From: Flavobacteriales bacterium
GTDB taxonomy: Bacteria > Bacteroidota > Bacteroidia > Flavobacteriales_C > GCA-002722245
NCBI GenBank assembly: GCA_002717515.1
Contig: PBEC01000017.1
Location: forward strand, 73,159-137,158
Direction: 5' to 3'
DNA length: 64,000 bases
Of the stretch, positions 28,046-36,698 are shown piece by piece. The translations under genes were made by a program, and so were the position numbers. The notes beneath the pieces are model-generated. The model searched no databases. It worked only from the letters and a program-made list of their open reading frames with translations, and was not told the origin of the DNA. How positions within the stretch are numbered: the stretch's first letter is position 1; the number at the start of each line of letters is the position of its first letter.

Positions 28046-28069
28046 AGCCAACCAAATTTGGCTATTTTT
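28046..28069 (+). terminator. Weak hairpin with T tract between the BatA-like gene and the pseudo-dihydroorotase
   Basis: AGCCAA/TTGGCT (6 bp, 28046-28051 and 28058-28063) with a 6-base loop is followed by ATTTTT. It may partly terminate or attenuate transcription into the next gene, which starts at 28087. Confidence 0.4.
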
Positions 28070-28086
28070 ACTCAAATTATTCTTCT

Positions 28087-29346
28087 ATGGATGTACTGAT
28101 CAAATCTGCAAAAATCATTAGTCCGAAATCGCCTCATCATTTAAAAACAAAAGACGTTTTAATTGAAAAGGGTAAGATTGTTAAAATTGGAAAAAACTTA
28201 GGTAAGGCAAGAAATGTCATCGAAGAGAAAAACCTTTGCATTTCTGATGGGTGGGTTGACTTATTCAGTGTAATAAGAGAGCCCGGAAATGAACATCAAG
28301 ACAACATAGAAAACCTTTTAAAAAGTGCTGCTAAAGGAGGTTTTACGTCTGTTTTAGGAGTATCAGGAACAACTCCACCACTGGACAATAAATCTCAAAT
28401 TAAATTTGTTCGTAACAGTTCAACCAACAGTATTGTTAACTTATTACCTGCTGGCACAATTACAGAAAATCAAGAAGGCAAAGAAATAACAGAAATGTAT
28501 GATATGCACCTTGCTGGGGCAGCTGCATTTACCGATGGAAAAAAAGTTTTAAAAAACCCAGAACTACTTAAGAGAGCTTTACTTTACTCGAAACCATTTG
28601 GAGGAAAAATCATTTGTTATTGTGAAGACCAAACTGTCGCCAACGGCGGAATGATTAATGAAGGTGAAGTTGCTGCTTCTTTGGGTATGAAAGTTCGTCC
28701 TTCTCTGGCAGAAGAACTTGCTGTAATAAGGGATTTATATATAGCTGAATATACTGAATCTCCTATTCATATAACTGGCGTATCTACTAAAAAGAGTATT
28801 GAAATTATTAAAGAAGCAAAGTCAAAAGGAATTCAAGTAACTTGTGATGTAAATGTTGCTAATTTATATTTCACAGACCAAGAAACTACTTCCTTTGACG
28901 CCAATTATAAGTTATTACCCCCCTTGCGCTCAGAACAAGATCGACTTGCTTTAATTCAAGGTCTAAAAGACGGAACAATAGATGTTGTTTCAAGCGGTCA
29001 TACACCCAAAAATATAGAAACAAAATTTTGCGAATTTGACAATGCAGACTTTGGAGGTGTAAGTTTAGAAGCATCTTTTGGTGCTTTAAACAAAATTCTA
29101 GGGGATGATTTTTCCGAAGAAGAGATTACTCAACTAATTTCATCGAATCCTGCTCGTATTTTAGGACTTAACTATAAAATCGTTGAAGGAGAATCTGCCA
29201 ATATTACAATTTTCAGTTCAAACGGAAATTATACTTTTGAAAAATCCGAAATTGAGTGTCTATCCAAAAATTCTCCTTTCATAGGAGCTGAACTAAAAGG
29301 GAAGGTTATAGGGATTATAAATAACAAGAAAGTTAAATTAAATTAG
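28087..29346 (+). CDS. Dihydroorotase-like protein lacking the catalytic metal ligands
   Basis: The 419-residue protein aligns with type I dihydroorotases throughout: VLIEKGKIVKIG at the N-terminus, IREPGNEHQDNIEN, GGFTSVLGV, HITGVST and NPARILGL. Active-site residues are replaced. The usual DxHxHLREPG reads DLFSVIREPG at 58-67, so both histidines are Phe60 and Val62. The HCED motif reads YCED (178-181). The VTPHHLLLTD histidines become Ala258 and Asn259. The catalytic DHAPH reads GHTPK (304-308), so its Asp is Gly. Such a protein should not bind the zinc pair or make dihydroorotate. Inactive PyrC-prime partners of aspartate transcarbamoylase are known in Pseudomonas; a similar scaffold role is possible, but pyrB is not in the window. 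It is 56 bases after the BatA-like gene. Confidence 0.88.
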   Translation: MDVLIKSAKIISPKSPHHLKTKDVLIEKGKIVKIGKNLGKARNVIEEKNLCISDGWVDLFSVIREPGNEHQDNIENLLKSAAKGGFTSVLGVSGTTPPLDNKSQIKFVRNSSTNSIVNLLPAGTITENQEGKEITEMYDMHLAGAAAFTDGKKVLKNPELLKRALLYSKPFGGKIICYCEDQTVANGGMINEGEVAASLGMKVRPSLAEELAVIRDLYIAEYTESPIHITGVSTKKSIEIIKEAKSKGIQVTCDVNVANLYFTDQETTSFDANYKLLPPLRSEQDRLALIQGLKDGTIDVVSSGHTPKNIETKFCEFDNADFGGVSLEASFGALNKILGDDFSEEEITQLISSNPARILGLNYKIVEGESANITIFSSNGNYTFEKSEIECLSKNSPFIGAELKGKVIGIINNKKVKLN

Positions 29347-29357
29347 TTTAAGGGAAG

Positions 29358-30347
29358 ATGAGTATTGTGAAAAATATTTTCATTTTCCCGAAACGCTTGC
29401 TGTCCGTTCAAAATCAAATTCGTGAGCAAAAGACTTTCCTACATGAATATCTGCATCCATTTTTAAGTAAATATCACAAAAAAAATGATGGTTCTCTTAC
29501 AGAGTATGACTTTGAAAAAATCACGAATTATTACGGTGTTGGTTCACCTGTTTTAGCAGGTGAAGGAATTGCCAATTTACTAAATGTCAAGGTAGGCATC
29601 AGAGAAAGGAAAACGTTGACATTAATGGCTGCCATTACAGGGTTATTTGATGATTTTTTTGACCGCTCCTATGAATCTCCTGATCGAATTAAAGGGTTAA
29701 TGAGCTTATCTCCTGAAACTTTGCCACAAAACGCTCATGAAAGACTCTTTTGTGATTTAGTGCAGGAGATTTTATTGATTTCTCCCAATAAGAAAAGGTT
29801 GTATGAATTTGCTGAACGTGTTTTTGAAGCTCAAGTTGAGAGCTTAAAGCAAAAAGACCCAAATACAAAATGGGATGATTTATTTAGTATCACCTATAAA
29901 AAAGGAGGTGAATCACTTCTGTTTTACAGATGTTCTTTTTCCACTGAAATATCGCTGCAAGAAATAGAATGCTTACTGAAAATTGGTGGGTTAATTCAGG
30001 TTTGCAATGATATTTTCGACGTAAACAAAGACATAAAGGAAGGTATTCGAACAGTTGCAACAGAGACCAAAGACATTAAAACTCTAAAAAACAAAGTTCA
30101 AAAACTGTATAAGGAAACCTTTGATTTCTGTCGACTTGCTATACCTACTAAAAATATGAATGTATTTTTACAACAAATAAAAATTATAGTTTCTCAAAGC
30201 TTTGTCGCTTTAGATTTTTATCAAAAAACTCAGAAAAGTAATGGAGACAACTTCACTCCCAAAAAATATCCGAGAGAATCTTTGATTTGCGACATGGGAA
30301 AAAAGAAACATTTGTTTCAGGCAAGTTATTACTGGATATTCAATTGA
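29358..30347 (+). CDS. Class I isoprenoid-synthase-like protein
   Basis: The 329-residue, all-helical protein carries two Mg-diphosphate-type motifs of the class I terpenoid synthase fold. One is DDFFD at 98-102 (GLFDDFFDRSY). The other is QVCNDIFDVNKDIKEG at about 214-229 with Asn217, Asp218, Asp221, Asp225 and Glu228. A GGESLLFY segment (183-190) sits between, as in related helices. No signal peptide or membrane segment is seen, so it is cytoplasmic or membrane-peripheral. The motifs fit an active diphosphate enzyme, but neither chain length nor product can be read. No other isoprenoid gene is nearby. It begins 11 bases after the pseudo-dihydroorotase and is probably co-transcribed with it. 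Confidence 0.8.
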   Translation: MSIVKNIFIFPKRLLSVQNQIREQKTFLHEYLHPFLSKYHKKNDGSLTEYDFEKITNYYGVGSPVLAGEGIANLLNVKVGIRERKTLTLMAAITGLFDDFFDRSYESPDRIKGLMSLSPETLPQNAHERLFCDLVQEILLISPNKKRLYEFAERVFEAQVESLKQKDPNTKWDDLFSITYKKGGESLLFYRCSFSTEISLQEIECLLKIGGLIQVCNDIFDVNKDIKEGIRTVATETKDIKTLKNKVQKLYKETFDFCRLAIPTKNMNVFLQQIKIIVSQSFVALDFYQKTQKSNGDNFTPKKYPRESLICDMGKKKHLFQASYYWIFN

Positions 30348-30453
30348 TTTTAATAACGTTTCAAATGGGACTAATTTGAATCGATTTGTTCTTTATTCTC
30401 AACGAATAATAAATCATATTCATTTAAAATCATAATTGAACTAAATTGGAAGG

Positions 30454-32781
30454 GTGAAATTTAAGGGTATTCATAGAAAGAAATGGTTCAAAATAACTTC
30501 TTTACTTTTTGGGCTTTTAACGATTTATTGGGTGTTTTGTTTACCAAAAGTCTATTTTGAATTTCCAACAAGCACAATCATTGAATCAAAGAACGGGGAT
30601 TTACTGAGTGCAAAAATTGCAAACGATGGGCAATGGCGTTTTCCTTTAATTGACTCCGTTCCAAAAAAATTCAAGCATTGTATAGTTCAATTCGAGGATA
30701 GAAGATTTGATTCTCATTGGGGAATAAGCCTTAAAGCACTTGCCCGAGCGATATATCAAAACATATCCGAAAAAAGAGTTGTTTCTGGTGGAAGTACCAT
30801 TACAATGCAAACTGTTCGTTTGATGCGAAAAAACCCACCAAGAACAATTTGGCAAAAAGTAATTGAGGGACTTTGGGCAACGCGTTTGGAATTTAAAGAG
30901 TCGAAAAATGATATTTTAAGATATTATGCTACGTATGCTCCTTTTGGAGGAAATGTTGTTGGACTTGAAACTGCTTCATGGCGTTACTACGGAAAACCCT
31001 CTCATCAGTTAACTTGGGCACAGTCAGCAACCCTAGCAGTACTTCCTAATGCTCCCAGTTTAATTTTTCCAGGAAAAAATCATGACCTTTTGTTGAAAAA
31101 AAGAAACCGGCTTCTTAAGAGATTACTTGAAATAAAAATAATTTCAGAAGAAACTTTTAAATTATCATTGCTGGAAAAATTACCACAAAAACCTCACCCC
31201 CTACCTCAACATGCTCCTCACTTATTAAACTTTGTAAGTAAAAATTCAATAAGGGGAGAAAAACATCAAACAAGCATTAACTACAATTTACAACTTAGCA
31301 TTAATAAACTTCTGAGGAGACACTCTAAAAAATTAAGACGCAACAATATTAATAATATTGCCGTTTTAGTTACCAATGTAAAAACAGGTAAAATACTTAG
31401 CTACCATGGAAATGTTAGTGGACTTGGATTCAATCATAATGAAGCTGTCGACGTTGTTCAATCTCCAAGAAGTTCCGGAAGTATATTGAAGCCTTTTTTA
31501 TACTGTCAGGCCTTTGATGAGGGTTTTATAACACCATATACACTTCTGCCTGATGTTCCTACACATTACAAAGGGTATACACCTCAAAACTATGTTCAAA
31601 GTTTTGCTGGCGCAGTACCAGCAAATAAATGCCTGGCTCAATCGTTAAATATTCCTGCGGTTAGACTTCTTGAAAAAGTTGAACTTAATAACTTTTACCA
31701 CAAACTAAAATCCTTAGAAATAAAAACAATAAATCGACCTGCTCAACACTATGGTCTTTCATTGGTTTTAGGAGGTGCAGAAACCTGTCTCTGGGATTTA
31801 AATAAAGCTTACAGAAAAATGGCATGGCAAGCAAATCAGTCTAAAAAACAAAAAACGTATCCTAAACTATCTTATAAACCTGAAATTAAAACGATTCCAT
31901 TTCACTCTGATTTTAATGAAGGAGCTATAAACTTAACTTTCAATTCTATGCTTGAGGTAATAAGACCCGGTGATGAATCCAATTGGAAAGTATTTAGTAG
32001 CGCTCGAAAAGTAGCATGGAAAACAGGCACATCCTTTGGCTATCGTGATGCTTGGGCAATTGGAATAACGCCCGAATATGTGGTGAGTGTATGGGTAGGA
32101 AACGCAACTGGAGAGGGGCGTCCAGGAATAATTGGTGTTAAGGCCGCCGCACCAATTTTGTTCGACATCTATAATTTATTACCGTCAACATCCTGGTTTA
32201 AAGAGCCAGTAAATGACTTTAAAACTTTTTCAATTTGTAAAGAAAGCGGTTACAAAGCTTCAAAAAACTGTCCAAATCCAATAAGGGTTGAACTCAACAA
32301 ACAAGCATGTGATGTAAAAGCATGTCCTTACCATAAATTAATTCACTTAAACAAAGAAAAAACTCATCAAGTAAATAGTGACTGCTACAATGTATTTGAA
32401 ATGGAACAAACCAAATGGTTTATACTACCTGGTTTAATGGAACACTATTATAAATCTGCTCATGCAAATTATAAGGTAGTTCCACCCTTATCAGAAGATT
32501 GCGTCAACACATTTGATTCCGAGATTATGAAAATCATTTATCCCAAAAAAATCAGTCGTATCCATATCCCAATAAATTTAAATAATGAACTTGAAAAAGT
32601 GAGTTTTGAGGCAACACACAGAGAAAAAAACGGAATTATCTATTGGCACATTGATGAAAACTTTGTAGGAAGTACTCAAACGATTCATCAAATAAACATT
32701 CAACCTTCAGTAGGCGAACACACTTTAAAATTAGTCGACAATCGTGGAAATGTTTTCGTTCAAAAATTTTCCATTTACTAA
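30454..32781 (+). CDS. pbpC: Penicillin-binding protein 1C
   Basis: This bifunctional peptidoglycan synthase has a short cytoplasmic tail and one membrane helix (ITSLLFGLLTIYWVFCL). A GT51 glycosyltransferase domain follows (catalytic Glu81 in FEDRRFDSH, then GGSTITMQT). The transpeptidase domain has SxxK at 343-346 (SILK), SLN at 397-399 and KTG at 523-525. The C-terminal PBP1C-specific module ends near GEHTLKLVDNRGN. All catalytic residues are present. The start is GTG at 30454. PBP1C is usually paired with an alpha-2-macroglobulin gene; none is found here. It lies 106 bases after the isoprenoid-synthase-like gene. Confidence 0.94.
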   Translation: MKFKGIHRKKWFKITSLLFGLLTIYWVFCLPKVYFEFPTSTIIESKNGDLLSAKIANDGQWRFPLIDSVPKKFKHCIVQFEDRRFDSHWGISLKALARAIYQNISEKRVVSGGSTITMQTVRLMRKNPPRTIWQKVIEGLWATRLEFKESKNDILRYYATYAPFGGNVVGLETASWRYYGKPSHQLTWAQSATLAVLPNAPSLIFPGKNHDLLLKKRNRLLKRLLEIKIISEETFKLSLLEKLPQKPHPLPQHAPHLLNFVSKNSIRGEKHQTSINYNLQLSINKLLRRHSKKLRRNNINNIAVLVTNVKTGKILSYHGNVSGLGFNHNEAVDVVQSPRSSGSILKPFLYCQAFDEGFITPYTLLPDVPTHYKGYTPQNYVQSFAGAVPANKCLAQSLNIPAVRLLEKVELNNFYHKLKSLEIKTINRPAQHYGLSLVLGGAETCLWDLNKAYRKMAWQANQSKKQKTYPKLSYKPEIKTIPFHSDFNEGAINLTFNSMLEVIRPGDESNWKVFSSARKVAWKTGTSFGYRDAWAIGITPEYVVSVWVGNATGEGRPGIIGVKAAAPILFDIYNLLPSTSWFKEPVNDFKTFSICKESGYKASKNCPNPIRVELNKQACDVKACPYHKLIHLNKEKTHQVNSDCYNVFEMEQTKWFILPGLMEHYYKSAHANYKVVPPLSEDCVNTFDSEIMKIIYPKKISRIHIPINLNNELEKVSFEATHREKNGIIYWHIDENFVGSTQTIHQINIQPSVGEHTLKLVDNRGNVFVQKFSIY

Positions 32782-32930
32782 TTCACTTTACACTTCTCAA
32801 GAAAAGGAAAATACAACAGTCTTATAAAAATAGATGTTCAACAATATTCTCTTTTTCCTTCGAGTAAAAAAGATATGTTCAAAAAAATTCTTTTGATTAT
32901 TAATTAAATTCAGGAAACCTAATTTTAAAA

Positions 32931-34883
32931 CTAAATTTCCTTAAAAAAGACGACTGCTTTGTTAAAATCAGCAGCCTGATTGATTACATTTCTATATTTT
33001 GGTATTTCGTCTACCTCCACTCGAGTTATGTCGTAAAATTCCTCAATTCGAATAACAACCTCATTTCCTTCAACTTTAAAAGAAGAATTCCATCCAAAAA
33101 CTTTTTTACTTTCTCTTGTTCCTAAATCATTCAATTCTACATTTTGAGAAGACAAAAATTCATAACCTTCTGGAATTTTGACTCTTATTTCATATTTGTA
33201 TTTTTTAGGAAACATTTGAATTATTGGATTTATTCTTTTTAGGCTATCGTACATTTCCATTTGAATACCAATTATAGTCCCAATATTCAACATTAGCTTA
33301 TTACCCAGCTTTTTGGCAATTGTTTCATCTTCCATACTTGCTTTTACGACTATTTCTTTTTTCTCATTTTCAAAAATCTCATAATCAAGTACCTCTGGTG
33401 AGTCTCCAAAATCTTCTAAGGTTTCTTCCATAAACTTTTCAAAACGTTCTCCTTTACCATCATGATATCTGTACCAGGATTTTAAACCATATGAGTAATA
33501 TCCACCCCTATTCTGATAAAAAGAATAGTTTACCGTTAAATCCTCCTGAAAAGAAAGATCAATGTTCGTTAATCTTGTTGAGAAATCACAACTTGGAGTT
33601 GGTACTCGCTGTATAGGTGCATTTGTATATCCTTCATAAAAAGTCAAATTTTTGAAGTGTCCAATAAACACCAACTCTTGATTTAAAAATCGGTAAGGAA
33701 CATAATACGATTCACAATACTTACAGCTTGGATCCCAAAGAAAATCTTGATCTTTAAAATAAATCATGAATGCATCAATATCATAATAGCTCAAGGTTCT
33801 GTCTCCACTATCATAATTATTTATATATCGATTCCCTACTGCATATATAGAATGAGGAATCCGCATTTTTTTTAAGAGATAAGAAGCAGAAGCTACAAAC
33901 TGTTTTTTTGTGAGTTGACTTCCTCCCTTTTCGGATTCTCCCTGTCCTTTGATTGAAAAGTTTTTGTGTAATCTGAGTGTAAATTCATCAACTCCCTTTT
34001 TTATGTCTTGCTTAAAAAGTTTCTTCAGGTTACTATCGTAAATTTTCTTCTTAGCTTCAGTGTTTTTGTATAAATGAAAAAAATTCAATTCAGATTTACA
34101 AAATCTTTTACGATTGAATAAACTGTAATTGTACCCTTTTTCTGAAAACTCTTGAAAGCATAAATTCAATCGTTTTTTAAATACTATAGGATCCTTTTCA
34201 CTATGCTTAGGCAAAGAGTCTAATTCAATATAAACCCATTCTGTAATCCCGTTTGAACTATCAACTGAGGAGTAATCTTGACTCATATTCTCCATACCGA
34301 TATCAAAATAAAAATCAGCATCAATTTCAAGTTCCATCTTAAAGCTTTTTTTATTGGAATTTGATTGGAGGTTAAACCGATTACAAGTATAAAATGGCAT
34401 CTTTAATTTGTAGAAATATTCAATTTCTCCACCTATTTCAATTCCTTCAATTGCAAATACAGTATAGCCTCCATTCCCATCAAGATTATCAAATCTTTTG
34501 AGGTTCGTCTTATCAAAATTCACAATTTTTCCATCCGGACTAATACAGCGTACCTTTAAAGATGAAATTGCATTTTCATCCTGAGTGGGAATGTACATTT
34601 TATTATACATTTCGACTCCTAAGTCATTATTGAGTCGAATTATTCGATGCATCACATGATGAACTTCTTTTACTCCTTCATAAACATACTTATGCTCATC
34701 AAGTACTATAACAGCTGGTTCTTTTAAGTCATTGGTATCAATTTCATTGAGACTTCTTGATTCATCCCATCTGAACATATTTAAATTATTTTTTTGCAAT
34801 ACTTCAGAGTTATTCTGTGCAAAAACTGTGTTCGAAAATACAATTAGGGTTGTACAAATTAAAATTCTATATGATGCTAACAT
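32931..34883 (-). CDS. Exported DUF3857/transglutaminase-like protein
   Basis: The protein has a signal peptide (LASYRILICTTLIVFSNTVFAQ) and an N-terminal DUF3857-type beta domain (VYEGVKEVHHVMHRIIRLNND, ISSLKVRCISPDGKIV). A transglutaminase-like core of the Bacteroidota type follows, then a C-terminal beta region. In the core, KKQFVASASYLLKKMRIPHSIY is followed by SYYDIDAFMIYFKDQDFLWDPS. The canonical Cys is not in the usual place (VASASYLL lacks it), so protease or transferase activity is doubtful. I start at ATG 34883 (650 residues); the open frame back to a TTG at 34904 adds seven residues before the signal. It faces the DUF4836 gene on the same strand. Function unknown. Confidence 0.82.
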   Translation of the reverse strand: MLASYRILICTTLIVFSNTVFAQNNSEVLQKNNLNMFRWDESRSLNEIDTNDLKEPAVIVLDEHKYVYEGVKEVHHVMHRIIRLNNDLGVEMYNKMYIPTQDENAISSLKVRCISPDGKIVNFDKTNLKRFDNLDGNGGYTVFAIEGIEIGGEIEYFYKLKMPFYTCNRFNLQSNSNKKSFKMELEIDADFYFDIGMENMSQDYSSVDSSNGITEWVYIELDSLPKHSEKDPIVFKKRLNLCFQEFSEKGYNYSLFNRKRFCKSELNFFHLYKNTEAKKKIYDSNLKKLFKQDIKKGVDEFTLRLHKNFSIKGQGESEKGGSQLTKKQFVASASYLLKKMRIPHSIYAVGNRYINNYDSGDRTLSYYDIDAFMIYFKDQDFLWDPSCKYCESYYVPYRFLNQELVFIGHFKNLTFYEGYTNAPIQRVPTPSCDFSTRLTNIDLSFQEDLTVNYSFYQNRGGYYSYGLKSWYRYHDGKGERFEKFMEETLEDFGDSPEVLDYEIFENEKKEIVVKASMEDETIAKKLGNKLMLNIGTIIGIQMEMYDSLKRINPIIQMFPKKYKYEIRVKIPEGYEFLSSQNVELNDLGTRESKKVFGWNSSFKVEGNEVVIRIEEFYDITRVEVDEIPKYRNVINQAADFNKAVVFFKEI

Positions 34884-35005
34884 TCTTATTTGATTTAGAT
34901 ACAAAGATACTATTAGAAAGTAGTAAAAATTTAAAATTTCTGAAAAAACACCATTCGATGAGTCCTTTTATCTTCGAATTAAAAAAATTGCTTCAAAACT
35001 ACTTT

Positions 35006-36604
35006 TTACTGAATACCAACTGAGTCTGATGGGTTCATTAAAACAGCCAGGTCTGACAATATTTTTAATACAGAAACTAAACTGTTTTTATCGTCAATAA
35101 AATTAATTATCATCTCACCTTCGATAACTCCTTTACTGTTCGCTTCCTTTTTAAAAGCTAGAATATTACTTATGTTTTCAAGTCCTTCAAAACCGAAAAA
35201 AGAGAGTTCTTCATTTAGTTTTAAAATTTTTTGAGCATTGGCGTAAAAAATAGAATTGTTTGAATAAACAACAGGCTCAATTTTAGATGATAACTGTCCC
35301 TTCTGCTCGTTTAAAGCTTTAACACCATGTTTCGTTGAGGTAAGAAAGAAAAAATCATCCTTTACCGTGTAATACAACTCATCATTATAATTAAAAAACC
35401 CTTCATATTTAGGAAGACCAGCACTTAAAAAGTTAAGCATGAAATTAAATTTAACCGAGTCTTTTACTAATAATCCCAAAATATAATCTGGTTCTTTCTC
35501 AATTGTCTCTTTTAAAACCAACGTATCGTTACCTTCATCATCAATATCTGGAACTTGTTTAATTTTCATAACTTCTTTTGAACCATTTACAACCAGCATA
35601 ATTTCTTCTTCAAGATAATCGTTGAAAAGACTTGTTTGAGACGGAAGAGAGGAGTTGATTTTTTCCATATTCAAAATTTCTTCTAAATCCAGAAATTTTA
35701 AAGCTTGAGTGATTGTTTCTGGATTTATTGAAGTTTTTGCGATTAGTAAAGGATTTGAAGAGGATGCTTTCGCCATAACAGATGTCAGCTGATTTTGTTT
35801 TTCAAGTTGACGCTCGGTTTGCAATAAATCTTTCGTTAAATATATTTTCTGCTGTACAGCTATATTTCCATCATTAAAATTGGTAAAAAAGACCGTTTTA
35901 CCCGATTTAAACCGGTTGTTTTTACCCAAAGGCAAATCAGATGATGCATTCAAATTTTTTAGAATTAATGAGCCTTGGTCAATGTAATTGTTTAATTGAT
36001 CGTTATAAAACCAAGTTGAAATATGTGCATTTGTATTCAGTGCATCAACAAAAATAGAATCCTTTGCAGCGAGTGCTTCACTTGGTTTTTGTTGCAAAAG
36101 TATTATTGCTTCTTGTATTAAGTCTTCATTTAAGGCTCCAGAATAAAAAATTGCTGTTTGATTGTCCCAAACAACAGTATACTTTTCCAATATCTTAGCT
36201 GTTTTAAATCCACTCTTTTCAATTACATTTGCCTTAAAAGTCTCCTGCACGTAATCCAGTAATTCATCCTCATCACTTAAAGGAATTACAGCACCTATTT
36301 TTACATTAAAAAGATTTGCTCCCGAAACGAAAAAATAATATTTATCAAGCATTTTAATTCCTGCTGCCGAAGGATTATTTAGCATCCCTGCTAAAGGAAG
36401 AAGACTTAAACCACCTAAATTTTCACCTAAAGCCAAATCAAAAGCCGCTTCATTAAAAATTTTCTCTGTATTAACGCAAACAACCGCCGATGCACTGGAT
36501 GGAATACAATTTGAGTTCACCCTTGTTTCCTTAGAACATGAAAAAAGAGTGAAAGAAAATAAAAGTAATACAGCTAAGAATTTAATTTGAGAAAAATTAT
36601 ACAT
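35006..36604 (-). CDS. DUF4836-like lipoprotein
   Basis: The 532-residue protein has a lipoprotein signal ending in LFSCSK, so it is anchored to a membrane. The beta-rich body (IPSSASAVVCVNTEKIF, LDKYYFFVSGANLFNVKIGAVIPL, WDNQTAIFYSGALNEDL) matches the Bacteroidota DUF4836 family as far as I can judge. These proteins are found only in this phylum and have no known role. It lies 122 bases upstream of the DUF3857 gene on the same strand and 94 bases after the ABC exporter. A run of charged residues KQVPDIDDEGNDTLVLKE interrupts the domain midway. Confidence 0.75.
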   Translation of the reverse strand: MYNFSQIKFLAVLLLFSFTLFSCSKETRVNSNCIPSSASAVVCVNTEKIFNEAAFDLALGENLGGLSLLPLAGMLNNPSAAGIKMLDKYYFFVSGANLFNVKIGAVIPLSDEDELLDYVQETFKANVIEKSGFKTAKILEKYTVVWDNQTAIFYSGALNEDLIQEAIILLQQKPSEALAAKDSIFVDALNTNAHISTWFYNDQLNNYIDQGSLILKNLNASSDLPLGKNNRFKSGKTVFFTNFNDGNIAVQQKIYLTKDLLQTERQLEKQNQLTSVMAKASSSNPLLIAKTSINPETITQALKFLDLEEILNMEKINSSLPSQTSLFNDYLEEEIMLVVNGSKEVMKIKQVPDIDDEGNDTLVLKETIEKEPDYILGLLVKDSVKFNFMLNFLSAGLPKYEGFFNYNDELYYTVKDDFFFLTSTKHGVKALNEQKGQLSSKIEPVVYSNNSIFYANAQKILKLNEELSFFGFEGLENISNILAFKKEANSKGVIEGEMIINFIDDKNSLVSVLKILSDLAVLMNPSDSVGIQ

Positions 36605-36698
36605 ATTGATTGTCGTAATTAATTTGTGTAAATATATGTTTAAGGATTGATTTTAATTTTCATTAGTGCTAAAGATATTCAAAGTGTATAGCTTAGCC

